This document shows, in pieces, positions 54,689 through 64,000 of a stretch of DNA of 64,000 bases. The notes beneath the pieces were generated by a model, which was not told where the DNA came from, did not search any database, and saw nothing but the letters and a program-made list of their open reading frames with translations. Position numbers and translations under genes: made by a program. This DNA comes from Sinobacterium caligoides (GTDB lineage: Bacteria > Pseudomonadota > Gammaproteobacteria > Pseudomonadales > Sinobacteriaceae), in contig NZ_RKHR01000011.1 in assembly GCF_003752585.1 (NCBI RefSeq), forward strand, positions 1-64,000, given 5' to 3'. Positions within the stretch are counted from its first letter, which is position 1; the number at the start of each line of letters is the position of its first letter.

Positions 54689-55921
54689 TTAAAAATTACC
54701 TTGAAACCACTGCTTGGCGCGGGCGAAGAAACTCATCGTTTGACGCTCCCTCTGCACGATAGCGCTTACACCCTGCTGGTCTAAGGCATATTGTAACAAG
54801 CCAACCCCTGTTGCATAGATGGGGTTTTTAACTATATCTTTCAATCCAGTCACATTCGTTGGACAACCGAGGCGAACAGGCGCGTGGAAAATCTCTTCCG
54901 CTAACTCAATCGCTCCCTCTATCTTCGAGGTACCACCGGTCAGTACGATTCCCGCTGGGATAATATCCTCAAAACCACTGCGACGAATCTCCGCTTGCAC
55001 CAAAGTAAATAGCTCATCATAGCGTGGTTCAACAACCTCAGCCAAGGCTTGGCGCGATAAATCACGTGGAGGACGATCACCGACACTCGGCACTTTGATC
55101 GTTTCATCTGCCCCAGCGAGCTGCGTCAGCGCACAAGCGTATTTAATTTTAATTTCGTCGGCATGCTGTGTCGGTGTTCTCAGGGCCATCGCTATATCGT
55201 TAGTAACCTGATCACCCGCTATAGGTATCACGCCTGTATGCTTAATTGAGCCTTCAGTGAAAATAGCAATATCAGTAGTGCCGCCGCCTATATCGACTAG
55301 GCAGACACCAAGCTCTTTCTCATCTTCAGTCAACACGGAGTAACTAGACGCTAGTTGTTCCAAAATAATATCGTCAACCTCTAAGCCGCATCGACGAATG
55401 CACTTCTCAATATTTTGCGCCGCATTGATCGCACAAGTCACCAGATGCACTTTCGCCTCGAGGCGCACACCCGACATACCGAGAGGTTCTTTCACCCCTT
55501 CTTGATCATCTATGGCGTATTCCTGCGGGAGAATATGTAGCACTTTTTGATCGGCAGGTACGGCAACCGCCTGTGCCGCATCAATGACTCTTTCAATATC
55601 TAACGGAAAAACTTCACGGTCACGTATCGCCACAATGCCATGTGAATTAAGGCTATTAATATGACTGCCAGCAATGCCCGCATAAACAGAGTGGATTTGG
55701 CAGCCCGCCATCAGCTCCGCCTCTTCGACAGCTCGCTGTATAGATTGTACCGTTGACTCAATATTGACGACGACCCCCTTCTTAAGGCCCCTGGACTGAT
55801 GCGAGCCCAACCCGACAATCTCGATACCACCTTCAGCATTAATCTCGCCAACGATAGCAACAACTTTGCTCGTACCAATATCAAGCCCGACTATCATTTT
55901 GCCATGCTGCGGATTACTCAT
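54689..55921 (-). CDS. ftsA: Cell-division protein FtsA
   Basis: 410 residues, actin-fold. MIVGLDIGTSKVVAIVGE (phosphate 1), VCLVDIGGGTTDIAIF (phosphate 2) and IVLTGGTSKIEG (adenosine) are intact. The C-terminus FFARAKQWFQGNF is the amphipathic membrane-targeting helix. It tethers FtsZ to the inner membrane and activates the divisome. Confidence 0.96.
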   Translation of the reverse strand: MSNPQHGKMIVGLDIGTSKVVAIVGEINAEGGIEIVGLGSHQSRGLKKGVVVNIESTVQSIQRAVEEAELMAGCQIHSVYAGIAGSHINSLNSHGIVAIRDREVFPLDIERVIDAAQAVAVPADQKVLHILPQEYAIDDQEGVKEPLGMSGVRLEAKVHLVTCAINAAQNIEKCIRRCGLEVDDIILEQLASSYSVLTEDEKELGVCLVDIGGGTTDIAIFTEGSIKHTGVIPIAGDQVTNDIAMALRTPTQHADEIKIKYACALTQLAGADETIKVPSVGDRPPRDLSRQALAEVVEPRYDELFTLVQAEIRRSGFEDIIPAGIVLTGGTSKIEGAIELAEEIFHAPVRLGCPTNVTGLKDIVKNPIYATGVGLLQYALDQQGVSAIVQRERQTMSFFARAKQWFQGNF

Positions 55922-55965
55922 CGAACTTTCTCCAGTACCTATTCTGTTGTCGGCTCTGCTCTTGC

Positions 55966-56775
55966 TTAACCATTACCATTTTCCTCTTTTACACTTTTCC
56001 AGCCGACCGCAAGACCGTTGACATAGCGTAAATCGACGTACTTTATCGCTTGAGGCTGTGACTGCAATTGCGGATAAACAGTAATAAAGCGTCTCAGACG
56101 TTCCACCATCAACTCATCACCCAGAATCAACCTAACGCCATCATCCAGCTCTAACAGCCAATTATATCTGTTATCGACAGCTAAGCGCGCTATCGATGGC
56201 CCTTTAGCCCCCAACATCAAGCTGAGTTCTTGATATAGATCCATGACCTTATGTTCAAGGCCGTCAGGCCCTTCAAGTAGGGGCAACTGTAATGCATTGC
56301 TAATATCGCTCGGTTTAAAGACCTCTCCCGCCTGATTGAGTAATGCTCCCTCCCCCCAACGCGCGATCACACCTTGCTCGGCAAGTTTCACTTCAATCTT
56401 ATCCGGCCAGACGCGCTGTATCATGGCCGACTCCACCCATGGAAGCATCAAGAAGTCTTGCCTTACCTGCTCTAGGTCAATACTGTAAAAATCTTTCTGC
56501 ATATAGGGCATCACGACAGCCTCTGCTGTCAAGCGATCAATATGCTCAAAACGCCCTTTAACAATGAATGAGTCGACAGCGACGGGGTCATTCATCCAAC
56601 GCCAATGGAACTCCGGTAGGTTTGTGAGCGCATAATACCCCCCCACCAACGACGAACACCCCAGCAGTACGATAGCTATGGCTTTAAAAGGTAATTTTAC
56701 AACAAGCGGAGTTCGGGCTTGCTTACGCGACGCCCCTTTCTTCACCCGTTTGTTGCCCTCTACTCTCATCACCAT
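55966..56775 (-). CDS. ftsQ: Cell-division protein FtsQ
   Basis: 269 residues. A basic N-terminal arm, one membrane helix (about 31-52), then a POTRA domain (VDSFIVKGRFEHIDRLTAEAVVMPYM) and the FtsQ beta domain (WPDKIEVKLAEQGVIARWGEGALLNQAGEVF). It links early and late divisome proteins in the periplasm. Start either M1 (56775) or the ATG two codons later. It lies between ddl and ftsA. Confidence 0.94.
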   Translation of the reverse strand: MVMRVEGNKRVKKGASRKQARTPLVVKLPFKAIAIVLLGCSSLVGGYYALTNLPEFHWRWMNDPVAVDSFIVKGRFEHIDRLTAEAVVMPYMQKDFYSIDLEQVRQDFLMLPWVESAMIQRVWPDKIEVKLAEQGVIARWGEGALLNQAGEVFKPSDISNALQLPLLEGPDGLEHKVMDLYQELSLMLGAKGPSIARLAVDNRYNWLLELDDGVRLILGDELMVERLRRFITVYPQLQSQPQAIKYVDLRYVNGLAVGWKSVKEENGNG

Positions 56776-56794
56776 AACCTTTACTTAACCACTC

Positions 56795-57727
56795 CTACAA
56801 TGAATCTAATAATATGTGTAAGACTAGGGCATTGAAATCTATACCCTCCTCACGCGCAGCCATTGGCACGAGGCTATGACTGGTCATACCCGGCACGGTA
56901 TTCACCTCGAGTAACATAAACCGCCCCTGCTTATCTCGCATAAAATCAACCCGGCCCCAGCCATCACAGCCGATACTATTAAAAGCCGCCAATGCCAAAG
57001 TAGATAATTCATCTGCGGCACTATCATCTAATGGTGCAGGACAAATGTACTGAGTATCGTTGGCAATATATTTAGCGTCGTAATCGTAAAAACTGTGCTC
57101 CGTACGCAGCTCGATCGCAGGTAACGGGCGGTTATTCAAGATTGCAAGCGTATACTCTGGTCCATCAATCCAACGCTCGGCCATGACTACAGCCTGCTGC
57201 CCCCCAGCCAATTGATAGGCTGCTGACAACTGCTCAGCCGTCTCCGCTATCGACATACCAATGCTAGAGCCTTCCAGCGCTGGCTTAACAATCACCTTGC
57301 CACCCAGTGCAGCCAATAACTCGGCAAAGTCACTACGATCGTCCAACAGGCGATAGTCTGCAGTCGGTAAACCAATACCGCGCCACAAGTGCTTACAGCG
57401 CAGTTTATCCATCCCCAACGCCGAGGCTAATACGCCACTACCGGTATAACTAATACCTAAATACTCCAGCGCCCCTTGTATCGTTCCATCCTCGCCACCG
57501 GGCCCGTGCAAGGCGATAAAGCAGTGCTTAACTCCGTGTTGCGCCAACACCGACATCCAGTCTGCGCGTGTATCTACCGCAATACAGGCTATACCCGAAG
57601 CCTCCAATGCTTTGAGTACCGCATCACCCGTCGACAAAGAAACTTCTCGCTCACGCGCGTTACCCCCAAGCAGCACTGCCACAGGGCTCTTTAACTTCGC
57701 CTGAACTTTCTCGATTAATTCATTCAT
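56795..57727 (-). CDS. ddlB: D-alanine:D-alanine ligase
   Basis: 310 residues (E. coli DdlB 306). ATP-grasp motifs: [53 protein letters not shown] and the C-terminal [23 protein letters not shown]. It makes D-Ala-D-Ala for MurF. Its start overlaps the murC stop by 4 nt (ATGA). The type B copy is the one located in the dcw cluster. Confidence 0.96.
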   Translation of the reverse strand: MNELIEKVQAKLKSPVAVLLGGNAREREVSLSTGDAVLKALEASGIACIAVDTRADWMSVLAQHGVKHCFIALHGPGGEDGTIQGALEYLGISYTGSGVLASALGMDKLRCKHLWRGIGLPTADYRLLDDRSDFAELLAALGGKVIVKPALEGSSIGMSIAETAEQLSAAYQLAGGQQAVVMAERWIDGPEYTLAILNNRPLPAIELRTEHSFYDYDAKYIANDTQYICPAPLDDSAADELSTLALAAFNSIGCDGWGRVDFMRDKQGRFMLLEVNTVPGMTSHSLVPMAAREEGIDFNALVLHILLDSL

Positions 57728-59154
57728 GGCTTGATCAACTCTCTCGCTGCCAACTGCTTCGCTAATAGACCGACATTGCCAGCCCCCTGCGTCAGTACAA
57801 TATCACCCGGACGAACAAGATCCGCTAACACCTCTGCCGCCTTTTCGATGTTCTCAACATAAACAGGTTCGACCGCCCCCCGCTGTCTTAAACTACGACA
57901 TAAGCTCTTGCTGTCTGCCCCCGCAATAGGCTCTTCACCCGCTGCATAGACTTCCAGCAACATCAGCTCATCATTCATCGATAACACTTCCACGAAATCT
58001 TCATAGAGATCACGAGTACGGCTATAGCGATGGGGCTGATAGAGCATTAACAAACGGCGGTCAGGCCAGCCAGCTCTAACGGCGCTAATCGTTGCTGCGA
58101 CTTCCGTTGGGTGGTGACCATAATCATCCACCAACATTGCCGTCCCATCACCCACTTGATATTCACCATAAACCTGAAAACGACGACCTACGCCTTGAAA
58201 CTTTGATAGCCCACGTATAATCGCCTGATCATCCACACCTTCATCCGTCGCCACCGCTACTGCTGCTGCTGCATTCAGCACATTATGGTGCCCGGGCATA
58301 TTAAGCTCGATATTTAACGCCGGCTTACCCTCAGGACGGTTAACAGTGAAACTCGAGCGTAGCCTATCTTGCTTAATATCACTAATACGATAATCCGCAT
58401 ATTCACTAACACCGTAGGTTAGTGAAGGCCTAGCTAAGGTCGGCAATAACTCGGCAACCACCTCATCATCGATACAAAGTACCGCCAAACCATAAAACGG
58501 CAGGTTGTTGACAAAATCAACAAAGGTTTGCTTTAACCGGTTAAAGTCGCCGCCGTAAGTCGACATATGGTCGGCTTCGATATTTGTAATCACCGAGATC
58601 ATTGGCTGCAGATGAAGAAACGATGCATCCGATTCATCGGCCTCGGCCACCAGATAACGACTCTCACCTAGACGCGCATTTGTGCCCGCACTATTAAGCA
58701 AACCTCCAATGACAAAGGTTGGATCAAGGTCTGCCTCGGCTAAAACAGAGGCAATAAGGCTCGTCGTCGTTGTTTTGCCATGCGTACCGGCAACGGCAAT
58801 GCCATGTCGATAGCGCATCAATTCCGCCAACATCAACGCCCGCTGCACAATCGGCATTCTAAATTGCTTTGCCGCTACAACTTCAGGGTTCATCTCGTCG
58901 ACCGCGGTCGAGACCACCACGACATTCGCACCAGATATGTTCTTTTCCTCGTGGCCAATAAAAACATCGGCTCCCATATTCCGCAACCTCTCGGTTACCT
59001 CCGACTCCCGAATATCAGAGCCTGAGATTCGATAACCCTGATTCAATAGCACTTCCGCAATACCGCACATGCCGGCACCACCAATACCAACGAAATGAAT
59101 CTGTTTAATGCGACGCATTTCTGGCACCGCATAACGCTTTGGAGCCTTATCCAA
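57724..59154 (-). CDS. murC: UDP-N-acetylmuramate:L-alanine ligase
   Basis: 476 residues. The N-terminal binding motif [17 protein letters not shown] and ATP loop [13 protein letters not shown] are intact; [14 protein letters not shown] and [10 protein letters not shown] follow. It adds L-Ala to UDP-MurNAc. The start overlaps murG by 8 nt, and its stop overlaps ddl by 4 nt. A second ATG at residue 13 is possible, but the overlap pattern favours 59154. Confidence 0.96.
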   Translation of the reverse strand: MDKAPKRYAVPEMRRIKQIHFVGIGGAGMCGIAEVLLNQGYRISGSDIRESEVTERLRNMGADVFIGHEEKNISGANVVVVSTAVDEMNPEVVAAKQFRMPIVQRALMLAELMRYRHGIAVAGTHGKTTTTSLIASVLAEADLDPTFVIGGLLNSAGTNARLGESRYLVAEADESDASFLHLQPMISVITNIEADHMSTYGGDFNRLKQTFVDFVNNLPFYGLAVLCIDDEVVAELLPTLARPSLTYGVSEYADYRISDIKQDRLRSSFTVNRPEGKPALNIELNMPGHHNVLNAAAAVAVATDEGVDDQAIIRGLSKFQGVGRRFQVYGEYQVGDGTAMLVDDYGHHPTEVAATISAVRAGWPDRRLLMLYQPHRYSRTRDLYEDFVEVLSMNDELMLLEVYAAGEEPIAGADSKSLCRSLRQRGAVEPVYVENIEKAAEVLADLVRPGDIVLTQGAGNVGLLAKQLAARELIKP

Positions 59155-60229
59155 GAGCTACCTCCTCACAAATTTTTGCTACTCTGTCGGCCGCATCAGG
59201 CAAAGCGCAGGCACGGCCGCTTTCGGCCATCGCTAACAACTTACCTTTATCTGCCGTCAACATTATTAATTGTTGCGCTAATTTTTCTGCCGATAACTGC
59301 TCCTGCTTGAAGCAAATAGCGGCACCATTCTCTACTAACCATTCAGCATTTTTAGTCTGATGATCATCTATCGCATGAGGTAGTGGCACCAAAATAGCCG
59401 CAAGACCGATACAGGCAAGTTCAGACACAGTTAATGCTCCTGCTCGGCAAATTACGAGATCTGCATTGCTGTAGGCAGTGAGCATATCATCGATGAAAGC
59501 TTCCACAACAGCATCAACTTTGAGGGTTGCATAGCGCTCACTCGTACTCTCCTGCTTACCATTGCCGGCCTGATGGAAGATCTTTGGCCGCGATGCTTCA
59601 GGCATCAATGCAACAGCCTCAGGAACCAGCTCATTAAGCGCCAGTGCACCAAGGCTGCCACCTACGATCAATAGCCGAAGCGGTTGGTCGTCGGTTCGCA
59701 CTCTCAACTGCGGCGCGGGCACCTCCGTCAACTCATCGCGCACCGGATTACCAACCACCTCTTTGTGTTCCCTGCCGGCAAAGGCATGATCAAACGCCTG
59801 CAGCACACGCGTAGCAATTTTTGCGGACAACCGATTAGTCGTGCCTGCCACTGCATTTTGCTCATGAATCACCAACGGCACACCGCGCAACCAGGCGGCA
59901 ACGGCGCCAGGACCACTGGCAAACCCACCCATACCGACCACGACATTCGGCTGCAGCCTACCAATTTCCTTATAGGCCTGAAGGATCGAAGACAACAATA
60001 AAAATGGTGCCTTGAGCAGCGTCACGAAGCCCTTGCCACGCATCCCGGTCACTTTTAAATAAGTAATATCGATATTAGCTGCAGGAACCAGCCTCGACTC
60101 GATACCCTTAATCGTGCCCAACCAGTGAATATCATAGCCCGCTTGTTGTAACTTATTTGCCGTCGCTAGCGCAGGGAAGACATGCCCCCCAGTACCACCA
60201 GCCATCATTAACGCAAGAGGTTTACTCAT
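59147..60229 (-). CDS. murG: Undecaprenyl-PP-MurNAc-pentapeptide GlcNAc transferase
   Basis: 360 residues (E. coli 355). [17 protein letters not shown] (donor/lipid loop), [34 protein letters not shown] and [37 protein letters not shown] are MurG signatures. It converts lipid I to lipid II on the cytoplasmic face. The start overlaps ftsW by 4 nt. Confidence 0.96.
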   Translation of the reverse strand: MSKPLALMMAGGTGGHVFPALATANKLQQAGYDIHWLGTIKGIESRLVPAANIDITYLKVTGMRGKGFVTLLKAPFLLLSSILQAYKEIGRLQPNVVVGMGGFASGPGAVAAWLRGVPLVIHEQNAVAGTTNRLSAKIATRVLQAFDHAFAGREHKEVVGNPVRDELTEVPAPQLRVRTDDQPLRLLIVGGSLGALALNELVPEAVALMPEASRPKIFHQAGNGKQESTSERYATLKVDAVVEAFIDDMLTAYSNADLVICRAGALTVSELACIGLAAILVPLPHAIDDHQTKNAEWLVENGAAICFKQEQLSAEKLAQQLIMLTADKGKLLAMAESGRACALPDAADRVAKICEEVALG

Positions 60230-61482
60230 GCATCCCTCCTACGGCGCGCCCTAGGATTGCCCGCCACACGTTTCTTTTGTGGTTTTTTAACTCCCGCGGC
60301 CTGTTTAGAAAAGTCCACTCGATCACTTTTCAACTCAGCAGTTTTTAACTCGTGACTAATTCTCAGCACCGTTGCCACCATCATGACACAAACAATCAAA
60401 CTACTACCGCCATAGCTGATGAGCGGCAGGGTCAACCCCTTGGTCGGCAACAAGCCGGTGTTTACACCGATATTAATAAACACTTGGCCACTAAAAATAA
60501 TGCCGAATCCATAGCAGATATAAGCCCAAAAGAATTGCTCTTTCTTTTCTGCCTCTCTCCCAACCAGCAACATACGAGAAATTAAAAATACAAAACCAAG
60601 GATCACTGCAATAGCGCCGACCACACCTAGCTCTTCCGCTAAAATAGCGTAAACAAAATCGGTATGCGCCTCAGGCAAATAAAATAATTTCTGCACACTA
60701 TTTCCCAAGCCCATGCCAAACCACTCTCCACGACCAAATGCTATCAGCGACTGCGTCAGCTGATAGCCACTATTGTATTGATCTGCCCATGGGTCGGTAT
60801 AGGCCAAAACCCGGCGTAAACGGTACTCCGAGGAAACCACTGCCAGCACTGCCGCACCACCACAAATAAACATCGTCATAACAAACTGCCAAAGCTTCAC
60901 CCCACCTAGAAACATCAAACCGAGCGCCGTCATCGTCATCACTACTACTGCGCCAAAATCAGGCTCTAGCAGCAACAAGATAATAAACATCGCCAAGACC
61001 AACATGGGTTTAACAAAGCCTGAAAACTGATTTCTAACCTCGAATTCTCGTCGCACCAAATACCCTGAGATATAAACCACCACGATCGGCTTAATCAGCT
61101 CCGAAACCTGTAACGTTATTGGTCCCAAGGCCAACCAACGCTTACTACCGTTCACCTCTCGGCCGGCCACTAAGACCAATAAAGCCAAGATAAAACCAAT
61201 CAACAATAATAACGCACCACTGTTACGCCACTTGGCAGGAGGTAGCGAATATACGGCAAAACCTGCGCAGAGTGCGATCAGTAGATAGATAGCATGACGC
61301 ATTACATGATAAAACGGCCCCGAATAGTTCAGGTCCGCATAATCAATAGAGGCCGACGCCATCATCGTCAGACCGGTACAGGTAAGCAACACCGCAGCAA
61401 GCAGTAACGGCCAATCAACCCGCGCATCGGTTAATGCGCTAGGCAACTCAAAGCTCAACTGTCTATCGGCGATACTCATCAC
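60226..61482 (-). CDS. ftsW: SEDS glycosyltransferase FtsW
   Basis: 418 residues with about ten membrane segments. SEDS signatures: KRWLALGPITLQVSELIKP, LLEPDFGAVVVM, YQLTQSLIAFGRGEWFGMGLGNS and GLLPTKGLTLPLISYGGSSLI. It polymerises septal peptidoglycan with FtsI (outside the window). The C-terminal tail is strongly basic ([18 protein letters not shown]). Overlaps of 4 nt with both murD and murG. Confidence 0.96.
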   Translation of the reverse strand: MMSIADRQLSFELPSALTDARVDWPLLLAAVLLTCTGLTMMASASIDYADLNYSGPFYHVMRHAIYLLIALCAGFAVYSLPPAKWRNSGALLLLIGFILALLVLVAGREVNGSKRWLALGPITLQVSELIKPIVVVYISGYLVRREFEVRNQFSGFVKPMLVLAMFIILLLLEPDFGAVVVMTMTALGLMFLGGVKLWQFVMTMFICGGAAVLAVVSSEYRLRRVLAYTDPWADQYNSGYQLTQSLIAFGRGEWFGMGLGNSVQKLFYLPEAHTDFVYAILAEELGVVGAIAVILGFVFLISRMLLVGREAEKKEQFFWAYICYGFGIIFSGQVFINIGVNTGLLPTKGLTLPLISYGGSSLIVCVMMVATVLRISHELKTAELKSDRVDFSKQAAGVKKPQKKRVAGNPRARRRRDA

Positions 61483-62840
61483 TTCACCTCAGTCAGCGAA
61501 AACACCGCGTGCTCAAAAAGCTCACCACGATGTTCAAAGCTATCGAACATATCAAAGCTCGCGCAAGCCGGCGATAACAGCACTGTATCCCCAGGGGCTG
61601 CAGCAGCACTCGCCTCGGCAACGGCTTCAGCCATTGAACTGGCAAAAACACAGGGGATACGACCATCAACTAACTTGGCTAAAGTGGCTGCCGCCTCGCC
61701 TATTGCCACTAACGCTTTCACCTTATCAGCAATAAGCTCTGCCAATTCACTAAAGTCAGCTCCCTTAGCAACACCACCGGCTATCAATATTACTTGCCCC
61801 TCGCCGCCACTCAAACCGTTGATAGCCGCAATACTGGCCCCCACGTTGGTGCCTTTAGAGTCGTTAAAGTAAGCGACACTATTGATCTCCGCGAGCCATT
61901 GGCAGCGATGCCTCAGACCAGAAAAGGTCTTCAACGTAGCCAGCATCGCCTCTGTATTCAGCCCCACCAGCTCACCCAGTGCTAAAGCAGATAAAGCGTT
62001 TTCAATATTATGTCGCCCAGGTAATTTCAGCTCTTCTGATGCAATCAGTGGCGTCAATCCTTTGGCCAAATACTCCGTGCCAGCGACATCCAAAAGGCCA
62101 TAGTCATTTAAATCAGGCTTGCTTAAACCAAAACTAACTACTTTCATATTCTGCGAAACCAATGGCTGCGTGAGAACATCCGCCCGGTTGAACACAGCTG
62201 CCGATGAACGACGATAAACACGCTGCTTAGACTGCTGATATGCCAGCATGCCACTATACCGATCTAAGTGATCTTCGCTAACATTCAATATCGTCGCGAC
62301 ATCTGCCCCCAGCACCTCTGTTCGTTCAAGCTGAAAGCTCGATAGCTCTATGACAAACAGCTCCGCGTCAGGATGATCTAACAATAAATCTAAAGCAGGC
62401 ATACCTAGATTGCCGCCTACCGCCACACGCTTGCCGTCATGCAATGCCATCTCTGCAACGAGAGTAGTCACTGTGCTCTTGGCATTCGAACCGGTGATTG
62501 CCACGAAAGGTGCCGTTACATACTGGCTGAATAGGCTAATATCGCCCAGCAGCTCTGCGCCCTGTTCTTCGGCATAGGCAAGAGCCGGCACTGCCAAACT
62601 CACTCCCGGGCTGACTACGAGCTGTTTATAGGATGCCATCTGCTCCGCGTCGAGGGCTCCGCAGCTCACCTTAATTTGAGGATATTTACGACAGAATTCA
62701 TCTAAGCCGGCCACTTTTTCGCGGCTATCAAAAACATCAAAAGGAATACCTTTAGCCGTGAGAAATCTCGCCGCCGACACGCCGCTCTTACCAAGGCCGA
62801 TAACGGCTACTCTATTGTCAGATGCGATTAGCTGACTCAT
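61479..62840 (-). CDS. murD: UDP-N-acetylmuramoyl-L-alanine:D-glutamate ligase
   Basis: 453 residues (E. coli 438). VIGLGKSGVSAARFL opens the UDP-binding domain; the P-loop is ITGSNAKSTVTTLVAEM; NVSEDHLDRY and FNDSKGTNVGASIAAINGL follow. It adds D-Glu to UDP-MurNAc-L-Ala. It starts 3 nt after the mraY stop and overlaps ftsW by 4 nt. Confidence 0.96.
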   Translation of the reverse strand: MSQLIASDNRVAVIGLGKSGVSAARFLTAKGIPFDVFDSREKVAGLDEFCRKYPQIKVSCGALDAEQMASYKQLVVSPGVSLAVPALAYAEEQGAELLGDISLFSQYVTAPFVAITGSNAKSTVTTLVAEMALHDGKRVAVGGNLGMPALDLLLDHPDAELFVIELSSFQLERTEVLGADVATILNVSEDHLDRYSGMLAYQQSKQRVYRRSSAAVFNRADVLTQPLVSQNMKVVSFGLSKPDLNDYGLLDVAGTEYLAKGLTPLIASEELKLPGRHNIENALSALALGELVGLNTEAMLATLKTFSGLRHRCQWLAEINSVAYFNDSKGTNVGASIAAINGLSGGEGQVILIAGGVAKGADFSELAELIADKVKALVAIGEAAATLAKLVDGRIPCVFASSMAEAVAEASAAAAPGDTVLLSPACASFDMFDSFEHRGELFEHAVFSLTEVK

Positions 62841-62843
62841 AAT

Positions 62844-63926
62844 TTACCGTAACTTCAACGTTGCAAGACCAAACAAAACCAGAATCACTGTGATAATCCA
62901 AAAGCGAACAATCACCCGCGGCTCTGGCCATCCTTTCAACTCAAAGTGGTGATGTATAGGCGCCATGCGGAAGACTCTTTTACCCGTCAATTTAAACGAC
63001 GTCACCTGAATAATCACCGACAATGTCTCCATGACAAAAATCCCGCCCATAATAAACAAAACGATTTCATGTCGTACTATAACCGCCAACGTCCCAAGCG
63101 CAGCACCCAACGCCAGCGCGCCAACATCACCCATGAAAATTTGTGCTGGATAGGTGTTAAACCACAAGAAGCCCAGCCCAGCCCCAACGATAGCGCCACA
63201 AAAAACCACCAGTTCGCCGGCCCCAGGGATATAGGCAATATGCAGATATTCAGCAAAGTGACTATGCCCGGACAGGTAGGCGATGACACCTAAGGCTCCG
63301 CCCACTAACACCGTCGGCAGGATCGCCAAGCCATCAAGACCATCGGTCAAATTAACTGCGTTACTCGTGCCTACGATGACAAAGTAAGCAAAGACTATAA
63401 ATAGCGGCCCCATGCTCCAGGCTATATTTTTAAAGAAAGGAATAAACAGCTGAGTCTGCTGGGGCAGGTCTGCCATAAAATACAAGATCCCGGCTGCGCC
63501 GAGCCCCCCCACTGACTGCCAGAAGTATTTCCAACGCGCAGGTAAACCGCGCGAATTTTTCTCAACGACTTTACGATAGTCATCAACCCAGCCAACAGCA
63601 CCAAAAATTGCTGTGACGACGATAACAATCCAAATATAGATATTGGCTAAGTTACCCCATAGCAACGTACTGACAAGGATCGCGATCAAAATCAACGCAC
63701 CACCCATGGTCGGTGTGCCTGACTTTGACAGATGGCTCTGCGGCCCATCATCACGTACCGACTGTCCAATCTGGTGCTCGTTAAGCTTTCTAATTAACCA
63801 CGGCCCCACTAACAGCGATATTGCTAGCGCTGTTAGTACGCTTAAAATTCCCCGCATAGTCAAGTACTGGAAGACTTGAAACGCATTGATGTACTCTTGT
63901 AACCACTCGGCCAACCATAGCAACAT
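62844..63926 (-). CDS. mraY: Phospho-N-acetylmuramoyl-pentapeptide transferase
   Basis: 360 residues, ten membrane segments, identical in length to E. coli MraY. Hallmarks: [14 protein letters not shown], the Asp motif [38 protein letters not shown] and the [11 protein letters not shown] block. It forms lipid I from UDP-MurNAc-pentapeptide and undecaprenyl phosphate. It is 2 nt after the murF stop. Confidence 0.97.
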   Translation of the reverse strand: MLLWLAEWLQEYINAFQVFQYLTMRGILSVLTALAISLLVGPWLIRKLNEHQIGQSVRDDGPQSHLSKSGTPTMGGALILIAILVSTLLWGNLANIYIWIVIVVTAIFGAVGWVDDYRKVVEKNSRGLPARWKYFWQSVGGLGAAGILYFMADLPQQTQLFIPFFKNIAWSMGPLFIVFAYFVIVGTSNAVNLTDGLDGLAILPTVLVGGALGVIAYLSGHSHFAEYLHIAYIPGAGELVVFCGAIVGAGLGFLWFNTYPAQIFMGDVGALALGAALGTLAVIVRHEIVLFIMGGIFVMETLSVIIQVTSFKLTGKRVFRMAPIHHHFELKGWPEPRVIVRFWIITVILVLFGLATLKLR

Positions 63927-63928
63927 GG

Positions 63929-64000
63929 TTAGTTGCCCCCTTGCTTATTAACTTCTTTTGAGACAATTGCCTTCACAACAATTTCCATCTTTGCGCTTCG
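63929..64000 (-). CDS. murF: C-terminal end of MurF (truncated by window)
   Basis: The last 23 codons of a leftward gene enter from the window edge: [20 protein letters not shown] and a short Gly/Asn end, stop TAA at 63929-63931. The RSxxME(x)VVxA pattern matches the conserved MurF C-terminus (in E. coli RSAAMEEVVRA). MurF adds D-Ala-D-Ala to the UDP-MurNAc-tripeptide, and murF directly precedes mraY in standard dcw clusters. It is cut by the window, not by a mutation. Confidence 0.85.
   Translation of the reverse strand, partial: RSAKMEIVVKAIVSKEVNKQGGN

Noticed and set aside
1-64000. Mobile elements, prophage, CRISPR, toxin-antitoxin or secondary-metabolite clusters
   Set aside because: No transposase, integrase, phage, cas or multi-gene biosynthetic signatures in any frame; direct repeats found are short tandem arrays without spacers of CRISPR type.

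Overview
The window is a continuous stretch of gammaproteobacterial chromosome. It holds core housekeeping and type IV pilus genes, with no rRNA, tRNA, insertion sequence, prophage or CRISPR array that I could find. Gene content and order follow the Pseudomonas-type layout: murJ-ribF-ileS-lspA-fkpB-ispH next to the minor pilins and pilSR; pilA divergent from pilBCD-coaE-yacG; and mutT-argJ-secA-(M23)-lpxC-ftsZAQ-ddl-murCG-ftsW-murD-mraY-murF. I infer a marine-type member of Pseudomonadales/Cellvibrionales; the genus cannot be fixed from the sequence alone.

Layout. 0.2-8.9 kb: a class Ic aspartate aminotransferase, yebC-aspS, an FmdB-type zinc ribbon, an HU-like DNA-binding protein, a HIT protein, proS with an overlapping lytic transglycosylase, and a cNMP-fold protein without a DNA-binding domain. 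9.1-20 kb (visibly more AT-rich): a secreted protein joining a chalcone-isomerase-like region to a TonB C-terminal domain, the pilS-pilR two-component system, fimT, and a convergent minor pilin operon fimU-pilV-pilW-pilX-pilE-pilY1. 20.3-29.4 kb: the leftward series nudF-thpR-murJ-ribF-ileS-lspA-fkpB-ispH. 29.5-37.7 kb: a DUF2971-like protein, sbcB, an SstT-type symporter, class I fumarase, a membrane-anchored coiled-coil protein and a SnoaL-like/SDR pair. 38-40.5 kb: pyruvate kinase and a degenerate GIY-YIG-like protein with a histone-H1-like tail. 40.9-46.5 kb: pilA, pilBCD, coaE, yacG. 46.6-64 kb: mutT, argJ, secA, an M23 peptidase, lpxC and the division/cell-wall (dcw) cluster, ending in the last codons of murF at the window edge.

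How the parts work together. The window encodes the pilus regulator (PilS/PilR), the major pilin with a clear sigma-54 promoter that PilR would activate, the assembly ATPase, platform protein and prepilin peptidase, and a full set of minor pilins plus the PilY1 adhesin. The dcw genes supply lipid II (MraY, MurD, MurG, MurC, Ddl, MurF) and the divisome (FtsZ, FtsA, FtsQ, FtsW), with several 4-8 nt overlaps suggesting translational coupling. 

I do not see a clear undescribed multi-gene system. The most interesting local signals are: a 10-bp perfect inverted repeat that puts the fimT start codon in a stem with its ribosome site in the loop; a six-copy 16-bp tandem repeat before pyk; a four-copy 13-bp repeat near sstT; the chalcone-isomerase/TonB fusion; and the GIY-YIG-like protein with altered catalytic residues.
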